DNA of 64,000 nt from Velamenicoccus sp964471325 (GTDB taxonomy: Bacteria; Omnitrophota; Gorgyraeia; Velamenicoccales; Velamenicoccaceae), in contig CAYYFL010000011.1 of assembly GCA_964471325.1 (NCBI GenBank), positions 1 through 64,000 of the forward strand, given 5' to 3'. Positions 8,000 to 15,256 of the stretch are shown piece after piece. Under the pieces are notes generated by a model that worked only from the letters and a program-made list of their open reading frames with translations, did no database searches and was not told where the DNA came from. The position numbers and the translations under genes were made by a program. Positions within the stretch are counted from its first letter, which is position 1; each line of letters starts with the position of its first letter.

Positions 8000-8893
8000 A
8001 TGGTATACATGTCCGAGAACGTTCTTCTCCAGACGAACTTTCCCGATTTAAAGCTTTTGCGCAGAGGCAAGGTGCGGGATGTCTATGATCTCGGCGACAG
8101 CCTCTTGATCGTCGCGACAGACCGTATCTCCTGTTTCGACGTCGTTTTGGGCTGCGGTATCCCTCACAAGGGAGAAGTCCTGACGAAGATCTCCCTTTTC
8201 TGGTTTGATTACCTCCGGGATATCTGTGAGAACCATCTGTTGACGGCGGACGCAGAGGCATACCCGCCGCAGGCCAAAAAATACCGCGAGGCCTTGCGCG
8301 GCCGCTCGATGCTCGTCAAAAAGGCCGAGCCTCTCGCCATCGAATGCATCGTGCGCGGCTATCTGTCCGGCTCCGGATGGAAAGAATACCGGAAGACGCA
8401 GTCCGTCTGCGGCATCAGGCTGCCGGCCGGATTGAAAGAATCGCAGAAGCTGCCGCAGACCATTTTTACGCCCTCCACCAAGGCGGATGTCGGCCATGAC
8501 ATCAACGTCGACGAGGCCGGCGCTGTCCGGATCGTCGGCAAAGAGGCCTTCGCCGATGTCCGCGCCAAGGCCGTCGCCCTCTACGAAAAAGCCGCCGCTT
8601 ACGCCCAGACAAAGGGGATCATCATTGCCGACACCAAGTTTGAATTCGGCAGATACGGCGGCAAGCTCATCCTGATCGATGAGGTCCTGACACCGGATTC
8701 TTCCCGTTTCTGGCCGCAAGAAGGTTATGCGCCGGGCCGCCCCCAGCCCAGCTTCGACAAGCAGTTTGTGAGGGATTACCTTGAGACGCTCTCCTGGGAC
8801 AAGACGCCTCCGGCTCCGGATGTGTCCGCCGATGTCATTCAAAAGACATCCGAGAAATATCTCCATGCGTTGAAAGTCCTTACCGGCCTGTGA
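8000..8893 (+). CDS. purC: phosphoribosylaminoimidazole-succinocarboxamide synthase
   Basis: 297 residues, SAICAR synthetase of purine synthesis, joining CAIR and aspartate with ATP. Family signatures are GKVRDVYDLGDSLLIVATDRISCFD at the N-terminus, the IECIVRGYLSGSGWKEY region and IADTKFEFG..LIDEVLTPDSSRFW. The ATG at 8000 touches the pckG stop; an internal ATG at 8009 is also possible because the family usually starts near there. Coupling with pckG is by position only. Confidence 0.95.
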   Translation: MVYMSENVLLQTNFPDLKLLRRGKVRDVYDLGDSLLIVATDRISCFDVVLGCGIPHKGEVLTKISLFWFDYLRDICENHLLTADAEAYPPQAKKYREALRGRSMLVKKAEPLAIECIVRGYLSGSGWKEYRKTQSVCGIRLPAGLKESQKLPQTIFTPSTKADVGHDINVDEAGAVRIVGKEAFADVRAKAVALYEKAAAYAQTKGIIIADTKFEFGRYGGKLILIDEVLTPDSSRFWPQEGYAPGRPQPSFDKQFVRDYLETLSWDKTPPAPDVSADVIQKTSEKYLHALKVLTGL

Positions 8894-8949
8894 AGCTCCA
8901 CCGGCAGGCGTCGACGGTTTCCTGTTTGACGACGCCGGGGTGATCTCCG

Positions 8950-9165
8950 ATGGAATTCGTTCTCCGTGGTGATTATATCGAGCTCGATAATCTTTTGAAG
9001 GTCTCCGGCATTGTGGCCAGCGGCGCCGAGGCCAGAGATCTTATTCGTCATGGCTTCGTTGTTGTTAATGGCGAAAAAGAAAGCCGCCTGAGACGGAAAA
9101 TCAGAAAAGGAGACAAGGTTGCAACAAATCAGATTCTTTTGGACATTGTTTCACCGGTGGTATAA
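8950..9165 (+). CDS. S4-domain RNA-binding protein (YbcJ family)
   Basis: 71 residues that consist of a single S4 RNA-binding domain: LDNLLKVSGIVASGAEARDLIRHGFVVVNGEKESRLRRKIRKGDKV. Stand-alone S4 proteins of this size bind structured RNA, often in ribosome assembly or quality control; the exact target is unknown. The promoter of the following small gene lies inside its 3' end. Confidence 0.8.
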   Translation: MEFVLRGDYIELDNLLKVSGIVASGAEARDLIRHGFVVVNGEKESRLRRKIRKGDKVATNQILLDIVSPVV

Positions 9166-9166
9166 T
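9139..9166 (+). promoter_or_regulatory. sigma70-like promoter of the 36-residue Cys-rich gene
   Basis: TTGGAC (9139-9144), 16-bp spacer, TATAAT (9161-9166), overlapping the last codons of the S4 gene. It gives a leader of about 40 nt for the small gene at 9213. Confidence 0.6.
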
Positions 9167-9212
9167 GATCTTGGACGGGAGAGATCAAGGAGACAGGTAA
9201 CCGGAGGTGTGT

Positions 9213-9323
9213 ATGTGTAAAGTCTGCGGTTGTACCCCGTGTAAGTGCGGCAAGAAAATCGTCAACGGCAAATGTGAAGGCTGCGGCAAGGAATTTGACA
9301 AGTGCACCTGCAAGAAGAAATGA
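9213..9323 (+). CDS. 36-residue Cys-rich metal-binding mini-protein
   Basis: The protein begins MCKVCGCTPCKCGKK and continues to CEGCGKEFDKCTCKKK. Eight Cys in 36 residues are arranged as CxxC, CxC and CxxC pairs, which suggests one or two zinc (or other metal) knuckles. Support for a real gene: its own promoter (9139-9166), GGAGG at 9203-9207 with 5-nt spacing, and a strong terminator right after it. Function unknown. Confidence 0.75.
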   Translation: MCKVCGCTPCKCGKKIVNGKCEGCGKEFDKCTCKKK

Positions 9324-9350
9324 TCGTTCGCCGACAGCCTTAAGTATTGC

Positions 9351-9383
9351 AAAAAAGCCTGATAATTTATCAGGCTTTTTTGT
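9351..9383 (+). terminator. rho-independent terminator
   Basis: A-rich start, stem AGCCTGATA/TATCAGGCT with a 3-nt loop, then a run of T (9376-9382). The symmetric A and T runs make it usable in both directions. It ends the small Cys-rich gene. Confidence 0.85.
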
Positions 9384-9406
9384 TTGTCCGCCTTTTGAAA
9401 ATTCCT

Positions 9407-9435
9407 GGAATAAAATCCGCTTTTCTTACGTCTAA
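9407..9435 (+). promoter_or_regulatory. candidate ECF-sigma promoter (autoregulation)
   Basis: GGAATAA (9407-9413), 16-bp spacer, GTCTAA (9430-9435). This resembles the classic RpoE-type pattern GGAACTT-N16-GTCTAA and lies directly before the ECF sigma gene, so the factor probably activates its own operon. The predicted transcript would begin close to the Shine-Dalgarno, leaving an extremely short leader. Confidence 0.55.
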
Positions 9436-9450
9436 TATCTGGAGAATGGC

Positions 9451-10008
9451 ATGGCAGAGGATGTTTTTTACATAGAACAGTTTCTTGACGGAGAAGAGAA
9501 GGCATTCGAGGCGCTCGTCAGGAAATACCAGAACAGGGTCTTGAACATCGTCTTTTCCCTTGTCGGCAAAGACAGGGAAAGTGAAGATATCGCCCAAGAG
9601 GCATTTTTGAAGGCCTACCGGGGCCTGAAGGGTTTCAGGCGGCGTTGTTCTTTTTCGACATGGCTCTACCGTATTGTCATGAATACGGCATATGATTTCC
9701 TGCGCAAAAGAAAAGACGCGGTCACGGAAGAGGAAGATTTAGGGCAAAGCGCAGATGCCTGCGGCGGCCACGAGGATGTGCTTTTCGTGCTCTTGAAGGA
9801 AGAGAAGGAAGCGTTGATCCAGGAAGCCTTGAACAAGATCCCGTTGGCATACAGGGCGGCCGTGATTTTGAAAGACATCGAGGGGTTGAGCTATGCCGAG
9901 ATATCGAAAATTCTCTCTTGCCGCATAGGGACTGTGGAATCGAGGATCTATCGCGCCAGGCAATTATTGAGAAAAGAACTGATGAAATTTGGAGGAGATG
10001 TGATATGA
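9451..10008 (+). CDS. ECF-family RNA polymerase sigma factor
   Basis: 185 residues. Region 2 (about 10-75) contains VRKYQNRVLNIVFSLVGKDR..DIAQEAFLKAYRGL, and region 4 (about 125-180) has the helix-turn-helix LSYAEISKILSCRIGTVESRIYRAR. It directs RNA polymerase to stress promoters when released by its anti-sigma. It overlaps the next gene by ATGA. The operon content (zinc anti-sigma, Spy-like protein, small secreted Cys protein) points to an envelope-stress response. Confidence 0.92.
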   Translation: MAEDVFYIEQFLDGEEKAFEALVRKYQNRVLNIVFSLVGKDRESEDIAQEAFLKAYRGLKGFRRRCSFSTWLYRIVMNTAYDFLRKRKDAVTEEEDLGQSADACGGHEDVLFVLLKEEKEALIQEALNKIPLAYRAAVILKDIEGLSYAEISKILSCRIGTVESRIYRARQLLRKELMKFGGDVI

Positions 10009-10442
10009 ATGCATGCGCACGGACCAGGAGATTGCTGTCTCGTTACATAGACAAGGAGGCCACAAAGAAGGAGGCTGTTTTCATTGAAACGCATGTGGCC
10101 GGTTGTTTCTTTTGTCAGAAAGAGCTGCGGGAGATCTCTTGTATCAAGGAGGTCCTGTTTAAAAAGGAACGCAGGGCCCTGGCTGAAGGAGAATTGACCA
10201 AGCGCCTGTTGAGGCAGATCTTGCATCAAAAGAGCGGTCGGGAGGATTTTTCTCTGGTCGGCATGGGGTATCTTGCCCGCCGGTTCATCTTTCTTCCGGT
10301 CATGGCGATCGCCCTGTCCGCGGTTTTTCTGATTTTAGTTCCCCAACAGACGAATCGGTATTCATGGGAGGAGCATATTCTCAGCGGAACTCCGACGACA
10401 ACGGCGATGGCGCTGGGATTGATTTTGGGGACCAGGGTTTGA
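10005..10442 (+). CDS. membrane anti-sigma factor with zinc-finger domain
   Basis: 145 residues. The N-terminal half has the zinc-binding anti-sigma motif H-x3-C-x2-C (ETHVAGCFFCQKE), followed by a hydrophobic span at about 92-112 and a short outer tail. It should hold the ECF sigma at the inner membrane until an envelope signal releases it. The start overlaps the sigma stop (ATGA), a usual arrangement for such pairs. Confidence 0.85.
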   Translation: MNACARTRRLLSRYIDKEATKKEAVFIETHVAGCFFCQKELREISCIKEVLFKKERRALAEGELTKRLLRQILHQKSGREDFSLVGMGYLARRFIFLPVMAIALSAVFLILVPQQTNRYSWEEHILSGTPTTTAMALGLILGTRV

Positions 10443-10461
10443 TCGAGGAGAGGAGGGACTT

Positions 10462-10953
10462 ATGAACAGAAATGCAGTGTATGTGGCTGTTTTTGCCGTG
10501 TTGTGCGTTTTGGCCGGCGTTCTGGCAGGCGCTGGCATCGTCAGGAAGGCGGTTTGTCCGGAGTTCGGGCCTCCGGACCGACCGGATTTCGCTGCGAGGG
10601 CCGGGCATTTCATGAGACGCGGTCCCGGTGGCGGGGTTGGTCCCGGGAGCCCTGTTGAGATGCTGGCGGACCGGCTGGATCTCAGCAAGGAGCAGAAAGC
10701 CGATGTTGAGAAGATTTTAGAGGAGTCGCGCCAGGAGATTGAAAAATTGGGAGAAGATGTCCGCTACACGATTGACAAGATTAAGAACGAAGGCGACGAG
10801 AAGATCATGAAAATCCTTGACCCCGGCCAGCAGGGAAAGTTTATGGAACTCCTCGAAGAGATACACGGATCCGGCCGTCCCGGGGAAAGACAGGGTCCCA
10901 TGGGAGAATATGGTCCGCCGCCTTCTGAAGATTTGCCGCCCAGGAGACAATAG
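10462..10953 (+). CDS. Spy/CpxP-like periplasmic protein, membrane-anchored
   Basis: 163 residues. An N-terminal transmembrane anchor or uncleaved signal (about 6-26) is followed by a Gly/Pro-rich spacer and a helical region with the heavy-metal-resistance/Spy pattern (LADRLDLSKEQKADVEKIL and ILDPGQQGKFMELL). Members of this superfamily are periplasmic chaperone-like stress sensors. The C-terminus is Pro/Gly-rich. It begins 19 bp after the anti-sigma with a strong GGAGGGA site, so it belongs to the same operon and may tune the anti-sigma. Confidence 0.75.
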   Translation: MNRNAVYVAVFAVLCVLAGVLAGAGIVRKAVCPEFGPPDRPDFAARAGHFMRRGPGGGVGPGSPVEMLADRLDLSKEQKADVEKILEESRQEIEKLGEDVRYTIDKIKNEGDEKIMKILDPGQQGKFMELLEEIHGSGRPGERQGPMGEYGPPPSEDLPPRRQ

Positions 10954-11037
10954 GCGTGTTGTCTTTGCCTCTGCGGCCGGGGCGTAAGCAGGAGGATCGT
11001 TTTTTCATCGAATCCAAAAAAAGAAGGGATGGTTTAG

Positions 11038-11394
11038 ATGAGAATGCCGGCGCATGTCTTGGGCCAGAAGACGGCGATATGTTTGATTTTATGCTTTTCG
11101 TTATTTTTGGCGGCGAGTGTCTTTGGTGAGGAATCCCAGACGGCATCTCGGGATGACGATTCACTGTTTCCGCCGCCGCGGCATGGAGAGGATCCTTCCG
11201 GCGGAGGCGAAATGAAAGCCCCGCCCCAGGAGGCGGTCGATGCCTGTTCAGGCAAGGCCGAAGGCGACGCGTGCCAGTGCCGCGGGCCGAGAGGGGAAGA
11301 GGAAACCGGCATTTGCGCCTCGACGCCGGACAAGAGATACTTTGCCTGCAGGCCGGATCGCGCTCCCGGCAGTCCCCGGGACGAACAGAGATAG
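11038..11394 (+). CDS. small secreted Cys-containing protein
   Basis: 118 residues with a signal peptide (about 1-30, ending near ASVFGEE), a polar Pro/Gly-rich spacer and a C-terminal Cys module: ACSGKAEGDACQCRGPRGEEE then GICAS and FACRP. The repeated 'ACxGKxxGDxC...PRG...GxC...C' pattern occurs in uncharacterised secreted proteins, probably with disulfides. It follows the Spy-like gene by 84 bp and is likely the last gene of the ECF operon. Confidence 0.65.
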   Translation: MRMPAHVLGQKTAICLILCFSLFLAASVFGEESQTASRDDDSLFPPPRHGEDPSGGGEMKAPPQEAVDACSGKAEGDACQCRGPRGEEETGICASTPDKRYFACRPDRAPGSPRDEQR

Positions 11395-11431
11395 CTTTTA
11401 AGAGTAGATGATGCGCTTGTTTTGGAAAAAG

Positions 11432-11468
11432 AACCCCCTGACAGTTGGCTGCCAGGGGGTTTGATTTT
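11432..11468 (+). terminator. rho-independent terminator of the ECF operon
   Basis: Stem AACCCCCTG/CAGGGGGTT with a short inner hairpin and then a T-rich tail (TTTGATTTT). It lies 37 bp after the last operon gene. Confidence 0.75.
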
Positions 11469-11469
11469 G

Positions 11470-11683
11470 GCGCCGGATGTGAGGCGGTCCGGTTTTTAAA
11501 TTATGCCGAAGGAGGGGGCCGCCCGCCACAAAGATTGGCGGGTCCTTCGTGGAGCCCCACGGCCGTGGTTCTTTTTTTCGGGATTGCCGTTGGGCGGAAT
11601 CCCGCCCGAATGCCCATGGCGGCGCCTTCGAGCACGCCAATCCCACCTTTACAGGTGGGGCATTCTGGGTGTGGGGTAAATTA
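11470..11683 (-). repeat. palindrome-rich tail of the tRNA-Leu locus with an orphan tRNA-Leu 3' end
   Basis: No gene is seen. On the minus strand, CCCTCCTTCGGCA followed by TAATTTA (about 11491-11515) looks like the 3' end of another tRNA-Leu: its acceptor CTTCGGC would pair with GCCGAAG of the broken head at 11974-11980, and the same TAATTTA follows the intact tRNA-Leu. Between them lie hairpins with arms CCCGCC/GGCGGG, GGGCGGGAT/TCCGCCC and CCCACCT/AGGTGGG. Long open frames crossing this stretch are chance. Confidence 0.5.
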
Positions 11684-11766
11684 TGCTGGAGGAGGGAGTC
11701 GAACCCTCACGGGCGTGAGCCCATCGGTTTTTGAGACCGACGTGTATGCCATTCCACCACTCCAGC
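11684..11766 (-). tRNA. tRNA-Leu (CAA)
   Basis: A full class II cloverleaf: acceptor GCTGGAG/CTCCAGC, anticodon stem TCGGT/ACCGA with loop CTCAAAA (anticodon CAA), long variable arm GGGCTCACGCCC, T-arm GAGGG-TTCGACT-CCCTC, discriminator A, and no encoded CCA. 83 nt including the discriminator. Confidence 0.92.
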
Positions 11767-11830
11767 GAGAAACTGTCGCAAATCTACCCTACTGGTTTTT
11801 TCCTCCGATTACCTTTGAATTAATCGGCGA

Positions 11831-11980
11831 GAGAGCACGCGCCTGCCTTTGGCCTCGGCCTGCCATTCGGGCAAGGCCAGGGACAAGGCCAGGGTCAAGG
11901 CAGGCAGATATGCCATTCCGTCCGCCACTACCGCTTCAGCGGACGTCCGCCGAAGTATTAGTGGAGGGCGCCACTTCGGC
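11831..11980 (-). pseudogene. broken tRNA-Leu head carrying two palindromic insertions
   Basis: On the minus strand GCCGAAGTGGCG (from 11980) and GGAATGGCA (to 11911) together read as the first 20 or so bases of a canonical bacterial tRNA-Leu. They are separated by a palindrome of about 46 bp with arms CCACTA/TAGTGG and core GCGGACGTCCGC. After GGCATATCTGCC a second palindrome (arms TGCCTT/AAGGCA) is followed by GGCGCGTGCTCTC, which could be the continuation of the same head. The intact tRNA-Leu lies 65 bp downstream. Confidence 0.55.
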
Positions 11981-11989
11981 AAAAAGTGA

Positions 11990-12739
11990 CTATCTTTCTC
12001 CCTCTGTTTTGAACCACTTGAGCATCTCAAGAGGGAGGGGGAAGACGATGATGGACGATTTTTCCGTCGAGATGTCCATGAGCGTCTGCAGGTAGCGCAT
12101 TTGAAGGCTCATCGGCTGTTTCTGGAGGATCTCGGCGGCCTGCGAGAGTTTCTGAGAGGCCTGGAATTCGCCCTCGGCCGAGATGACCTTGGCGCGGCGC
12201 TCTCTTTCGGCTTCCGCCTGCCTGGCCATGGCGCGCTGCATCTCCTGCGGCAGGTCCACGTGTTTGATCTCCACATGGGAGACCTTGACGCCCCACGGGT
12301 CTGTGGCCTTGTCGATGATCAGCTGAAGTTCCGAGTTGATTTTTTCCCTTTCCGAAAGGAGCTCATCCAGACTGACCTGGCCGACGGTAGAACGTAAGGA
12401 CGTCTGGGACATCTGCGATGTGGCGAAATGGTAGTCTTCCACTTCCAGAACGGCATGCGAGGGGTCCATGACCTTGTAATAGACAACGGCATTGACTTTG
12501 ACAGATACGTTGTCTTTGGTGATGATGTCCTGCGGCGGCACGTCCAGTGTCACGGTACGCAGACTGATGCGTTCCATCCGGTCGATGGGGAAGAAGACGA
12601 AGATGACCCCGGGCCCTTTGGGCTTGGCCAGGATGCGGCCGAGGCGGAAGATGACGCCGCGCTCGTATTCGTTAAGGATCTTGATAGAGTTCAGGAGATA
12701 CACAACGACGATGATGCCGATGATGAGAGGGAAGCTCAT
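11990..12739 (-). CDS. slipin / SPFH-domain membrane protein
   Basis: 249 residues. One N-terminal membrane segment (IIGIIVVVYLLNSIKIL) is followed by the SPFH/band-7 domain (YERGVIFRLGRILAKPKGPGV...RISLRTVTLDVPPQDIITKDNVSV) and a Glu/Ala-rich helical region (ARQAEAERERRAKVISAEGE). The start at 12739 follows AGGAG, 13 codons inside the longest frame. Slipins form membrane scaffolds and are typically paired with an NfeD-type protease, which is the preceding gene here. Confidence 0.9.
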   Translation of the reverse strand: MSFPLIIGIIVVVYLLNSIKILNEYERGVIFRLGRILAKPKGPGVIFVFFPIDRMERISLRTVTLDVPPQDIITKDNVSVKVNAVVYYKVMDPSHAVLEVEDYHFATSQMSQTSLRSTVGQVSLDELLSEREKINSELQLIIDKATDPWGVKVSHVEIKHVDLPQEMQRAMARQAEAERERRAKVISAEGEFQASQKLSQAAEILQKQPMSLQMRYLQTLMDISTEKSSIIVFPLPLEMLKWFKTEGER

Positions 12740-12782
12740 AGATTTCTCCTTTCTGGATAGCCCTGCGTGCTGACGCATGCAG

Positions 12783-12817
12783 AATCACACTCCCCGTACG
12801 TCAGTGCGGGGTGATTT
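12783..12817 (-). terminator. hairpin between nfeD and slipin genes
   Basis: Arms AATCACACTCCCCG/CGGGGTGATT form a strong stem in the gap between the two genes. There is no clear T-run on the minus strand, so it may attenuate or stabilise RNA rather than terminate it. Confidence 0.4.
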
Positions 12818-12826
12818 CAAAGCACC

Positions 12827-12991
12827 TATTTTGTCACAAGCAGTTTGACCTTGTCAATTTTAATGAGGGCGTGACTTATGGGGCTGATTCGAAGTCATCC
12901 ATAAGTCATTCGCCCGAATTAACCCGCCGAAGCTTTGTGGCGGGCCGATTAAGGTTCTTATTTTGTCACAAGCAGTTTGACCTTGTCAATT
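12827..12991 (-). repeat. 33-bp direct repeat flanking a palindromic insertion at the nfeD 3' end
   Basis: A perfect 33-bp direct repeat (12827-12859 and 12959-12991) that starts TATTTTGTCACAAG on the plus strand. The right copy encodes the last nfeD codons (IDKVKLLVTK-stop); the left copy is a spare of the same gene end. The 99 bp between them hold two palindromes, one with arms GGGCG-TGACTTATG/CATAAGTCA-CGCCC and one with arms CCCGCC/GGCGGG. This looks like a target duplication made by a repeat that inserts at gene ends. Confidence 0.7.
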
Positions 12992-14442
12992 CCTATCACT
13001 TTTATTTTTTCATCTTTGGCGATCGGCAGCTGTCCCTTATTGATCGCGCTCCAGATCTCGCCATTCACAAAAACCTGGCCTTCTGCATCAGGCGCCATAT
13101 CTGTGCCGGCCCTGCCTTCTGTTCCTGGAAGACTTTCGGCCCCTGTCATGATCTTGCGGCGGTGGGCCCGCACGACATTGGTGACCAGGAATATGGCAAT
13201 GGCCGCGACAGACAGGACCAGAGGCAGGATGATGTTCAGGGAAATGGTCAGGCCGCTGAAGGATGAATCGATCAGCATGAGGGATCCCAGAAGCATGGAG
13301 ACAATCCCGGCCAGGGTCAGGAGACCGAAAGTGGCCGGGGTGAGGGCTTCGGCGATGAACAGCACGATGGCCAGGCCGATGAGGAGAAAGCCGGCATAGT
13401 TGACCGGCAGGATCGCAAAGGCGTAGAAGGCCAAGACGAGAGATATGACGCCGGCGACGCCGGGGAAGATGACGCCGGGATGCGTGATCTCGATAAAAAG
13501 CCCCAAGAAGCCTATCATCATAAGGATATAGGCGATGTTGGGGTTGATCAGCGTATTGAGGATATTCTGTCTGGTCGTCAGGTTCGTGCGGTGCAGGAGC
13601 GCATTTTTAGTGTTTAAAATGACGGTTTTGTTATCGGCAACGGCGATTTGGCGGCCGTCCAGTTTTTTCAGAAGATCGTTTGTGTCTACGGCAATGAAGT
13701 CGATGATGCCTTTGTCCAGGGCTTCTTTTTCCGTGGCGGAAACGCTCTTGAGGACCGCTTCTTTGGCCCATTCCACGTTGCGCTTCCTGTTTTTTGCGAT
13801 TGTTTCAACCCAGGCGACGGTGTCGTTGAGGACTTTGTCCTCCATGACGTTTCCTGTCTGCGGGGCTGATGTTTCCTCATTCTGCGGAGATTGTTTTTCT
13901 TTCGTCCGCGGCGATATTTTTTGTTTTTTCTGGGATCGCAGGGTTTCCGTCAACTCTTCGATGGCTTTTTTGAGCGAGCGGTCTTCTCCCTTTTCTCCAT
14001 CGATGCCCACGGGGTGGGCTGCGCCGATGTTCGTCGAAGGCGCCATGGCGGCCACGTGGGACGCCAAGGTGATGAAGACCCCTGCCGAGCCTGCGCGGGA
14101 GCCGGAGGGCGCGATATAGGTGATGACCGGGACCGACGTGTTCATGATCTTTTTAACGATGGCGCGCGTCGATTCCAGGAGGCCGCCGGGCGTATCCAAA
14201 ACGATGATCACGCCCTGATAGCCGTCGTCCTCGGCCTTTGTGATGCCTTTATCGATATAGTCGGCGACGACAGGCCCGATGATCTTGTTGTCGATGGTGA
14301 GGACGAGGAATTGATCCTGGCCTTGAGGCTGCGGCGTTGAAAAAGATGGCGGCAGGACAGAGAAGAAGATGCCGGAGAGGAGGGCCAGGGTAAATATTTG
14401 CCTGTGCCGGCGGCCCTTTAAAAGAGACGCAAAGGTTTTCAT
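12958..14442 (-). CDS. nfeD: NfeD-family membrane serine protease (long form)
   Basis: 494 residues. A signal or anchor (about 15-35) leads to a ClpP/crotonase-class protease domain with G-x-S-x-A-G-S-A-G (APSGSRAGSAGVFI) holding the nucleophile Ser and a likely Lys partner in the region around 205-230. A charged insert (about 150-195) splits the domain. Four to five transmembrane segments (about 300-430) precede the C-terminal NfeD OB domain (GQVFVNGEIWSAINKGQLPIAKDEKIKV). It is expected to cleave membrane proteins with the neighbouring slipin. Its start overlaps the upstream gene by ATGA and its 3' end is duplicated downstream. Confidence 0.9.
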   Translation of the reverse strand: MKTFASLLKGRRHRQIFTLALLSGIFFSVLPPSFSTPQPQGQDQFLVLTIDNKIIGPVVADYIDKGITKAEDDGYQGVIIVLDTPGGLLESTRAIVKKIMNTSVPVITYIAPSGSRAGSAGVFITLASHVAAMAPSTNIGAAHPVGIDGEKGEDRSLKKAIEELTETLRSQKKQKISPRTKEKQSPQNEETSAPQTGNVMEDKVLNDTVAWVETIAKNRKRNVEWAKEAVLKSVSATEKEALDKGIIDFIAVDTNDLLKKLDGRQIAVADNKTVILNTKNALLHRTNLTTRQNILNTLINPNIAYILMMIGFLGLFIEITHPGVIFPGVAGVISLVLAFYAFAILPVNYAGFLLIGLAIVLFIAEALTPATFGLLTLAGIVSMLLGSLMLIDSSFSGLTISLNIILPLVLSVAAIAIFLVTNVVRAHRRKIMTGAESLPGTEGRAGTDMAPDAEGQVFVNGEIWSAINKGQLPIAKDEKIKVIGIDKVKLLVTK

Positions 14443-14828
14443 GGCTTAAACTCCGCTTTGATGGATCGGCTATGGAAATAGGCGATGACAGCGCTGTGAT
14501 AGAGAATTGAGACGATATTTTTGACGTTTGGCGCAATGGAGGTTTCCAACTCGCAGCAAAGCACGATGATGCCGGCGAAAATCAGGATTTTGCTGAGGAT
14601 GACCCATCCCGCAAAAAAGATCAAAAATTTTCTCGCATAAGGCCGTCTTAAAAGGACGCCTGCGCCCAGGCAGATCGAGATCAGGCTGCTTGTGATGACA
14701 AAGGCCAGCATATTGGGAGGTTTGGGGAGGAATCCTGCGAGGATATTGCGGCCTATCGCGGCCAAGGTGACGGTGCCGATGCCGATTTCGATCAGACCGA
14801 AAAGAAGGATGCCTTGTTTTGGCTTCAT
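14439..14828 (-). CDS. small four-helix membrane protein
   Basis: 129 residues with hydrophobic segments at about 7-29, 38-58, 68-90 and 98-115, and no recognisable catalytic motif. It overlaps the nfeD start by ATGA, so the two are translated together. It may be an accessory of the NfeD/slipin complex, but this rests only on position. Confidence 0.65.
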   Translation of the reverse strand: MKPKQGILLFGLIEIGIGTVTLAAIGRNILAGFLPKPPNMLAFVITSSLISICLGAGVLLRRPYARKFLIFFAGWVILSKILIFAGIIVLCCELETSIAPNVKNIVSILYHSAVIAYFHSRSIKAEFKP

Positions 14829-14881
14829 AAGCCGGGGTTAGGCGCAACCTTTAAATGAATGGAAGTTATGAGGGTGGCGTC

Positions 14882-15180
14882 TCGACTTCCGCCTGCGGCG
14901 GAACGTCGGGGCGTCCCTGCCCGTCGCGCGGCGGGCGAACTTTTTCCCTTGTCGGGAAAAGACATTTTGGTTGTGGCGCCGTCGCTTCCTGCTCGGCTTG
15001 TCGCCTCGCAACGGCCGCTCCGGCATCCACCACTTTTTTGCTTGTTGGGGACTACATTAAGGAGGTGGCGTCGAAATAAGCTGCTTCGCTTATCCTCTTC
15101 GAGGAGGCTCCGCTTCGCTACACACTCGCTGCGCAACGCTTATTTCGACATCCACCACTTTTTCCCTTGTCGGGAAAAAG
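14882..15180. repeat. nested palindromic repeats downstream of tRNA-Ala
   Basis: No gene is seen in these 300 bp. Contents: a palindrome CGACTTCCGC...GCGGAACGTCGGG (14883-14910) that matches the second unit inside the tRNA-Ala head copy; two CCCTTGTCGGG-type hairpins (about 14938-14960 and 15160-15180), plus a degenerate CTTGTTGGGG copy near 15042; and an 80-bp palindrome with ends GTCGAAATAAGC/GCTTATTTCGAC (about 15071-15152). The last hairpin has a 15-bp stem and uses the tRNA's own 3' CCACCA as one arm, so it may be the tRNA terminator or processing structure. Confidence 0.6.
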
Positions 15181-15256
15181 TGGTGGAGCTGACGGGGATC
15201 GAACCCGTGACCTCCTGACTGCCAGTCAGGCACTCTCCCAGCTGAGCTACAGCCCC
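15181..15256 (-). tRNA. tRNA-Ala (GGC)
   Basis: A complete cloverleaf with acceptor GGGGCTG/CAGCTCC, D-arm GCTC/GAGT, anticodon stem CCTGA/TCAGG with loop CTGGCAG (anticodon GGC), T-arm ACGGG-TTCGATC-CCCGT, and an encoded CCA. 76 nt. Confidence 0.95.

Noticed and set aside
11445..12095. A 216-codon open frame on the plus strand
   Set aside because: It runs through the tRNA-Leu, palindromic repeats and the antisense of the slipin gene; the residues are low-complexity and no ribosome site fits.
14882..15180. A CRISPR-like array
   Set aside because: The repeats are palindromic, unequal in spacing and few; there are no spacers of constant length and no cas genes.
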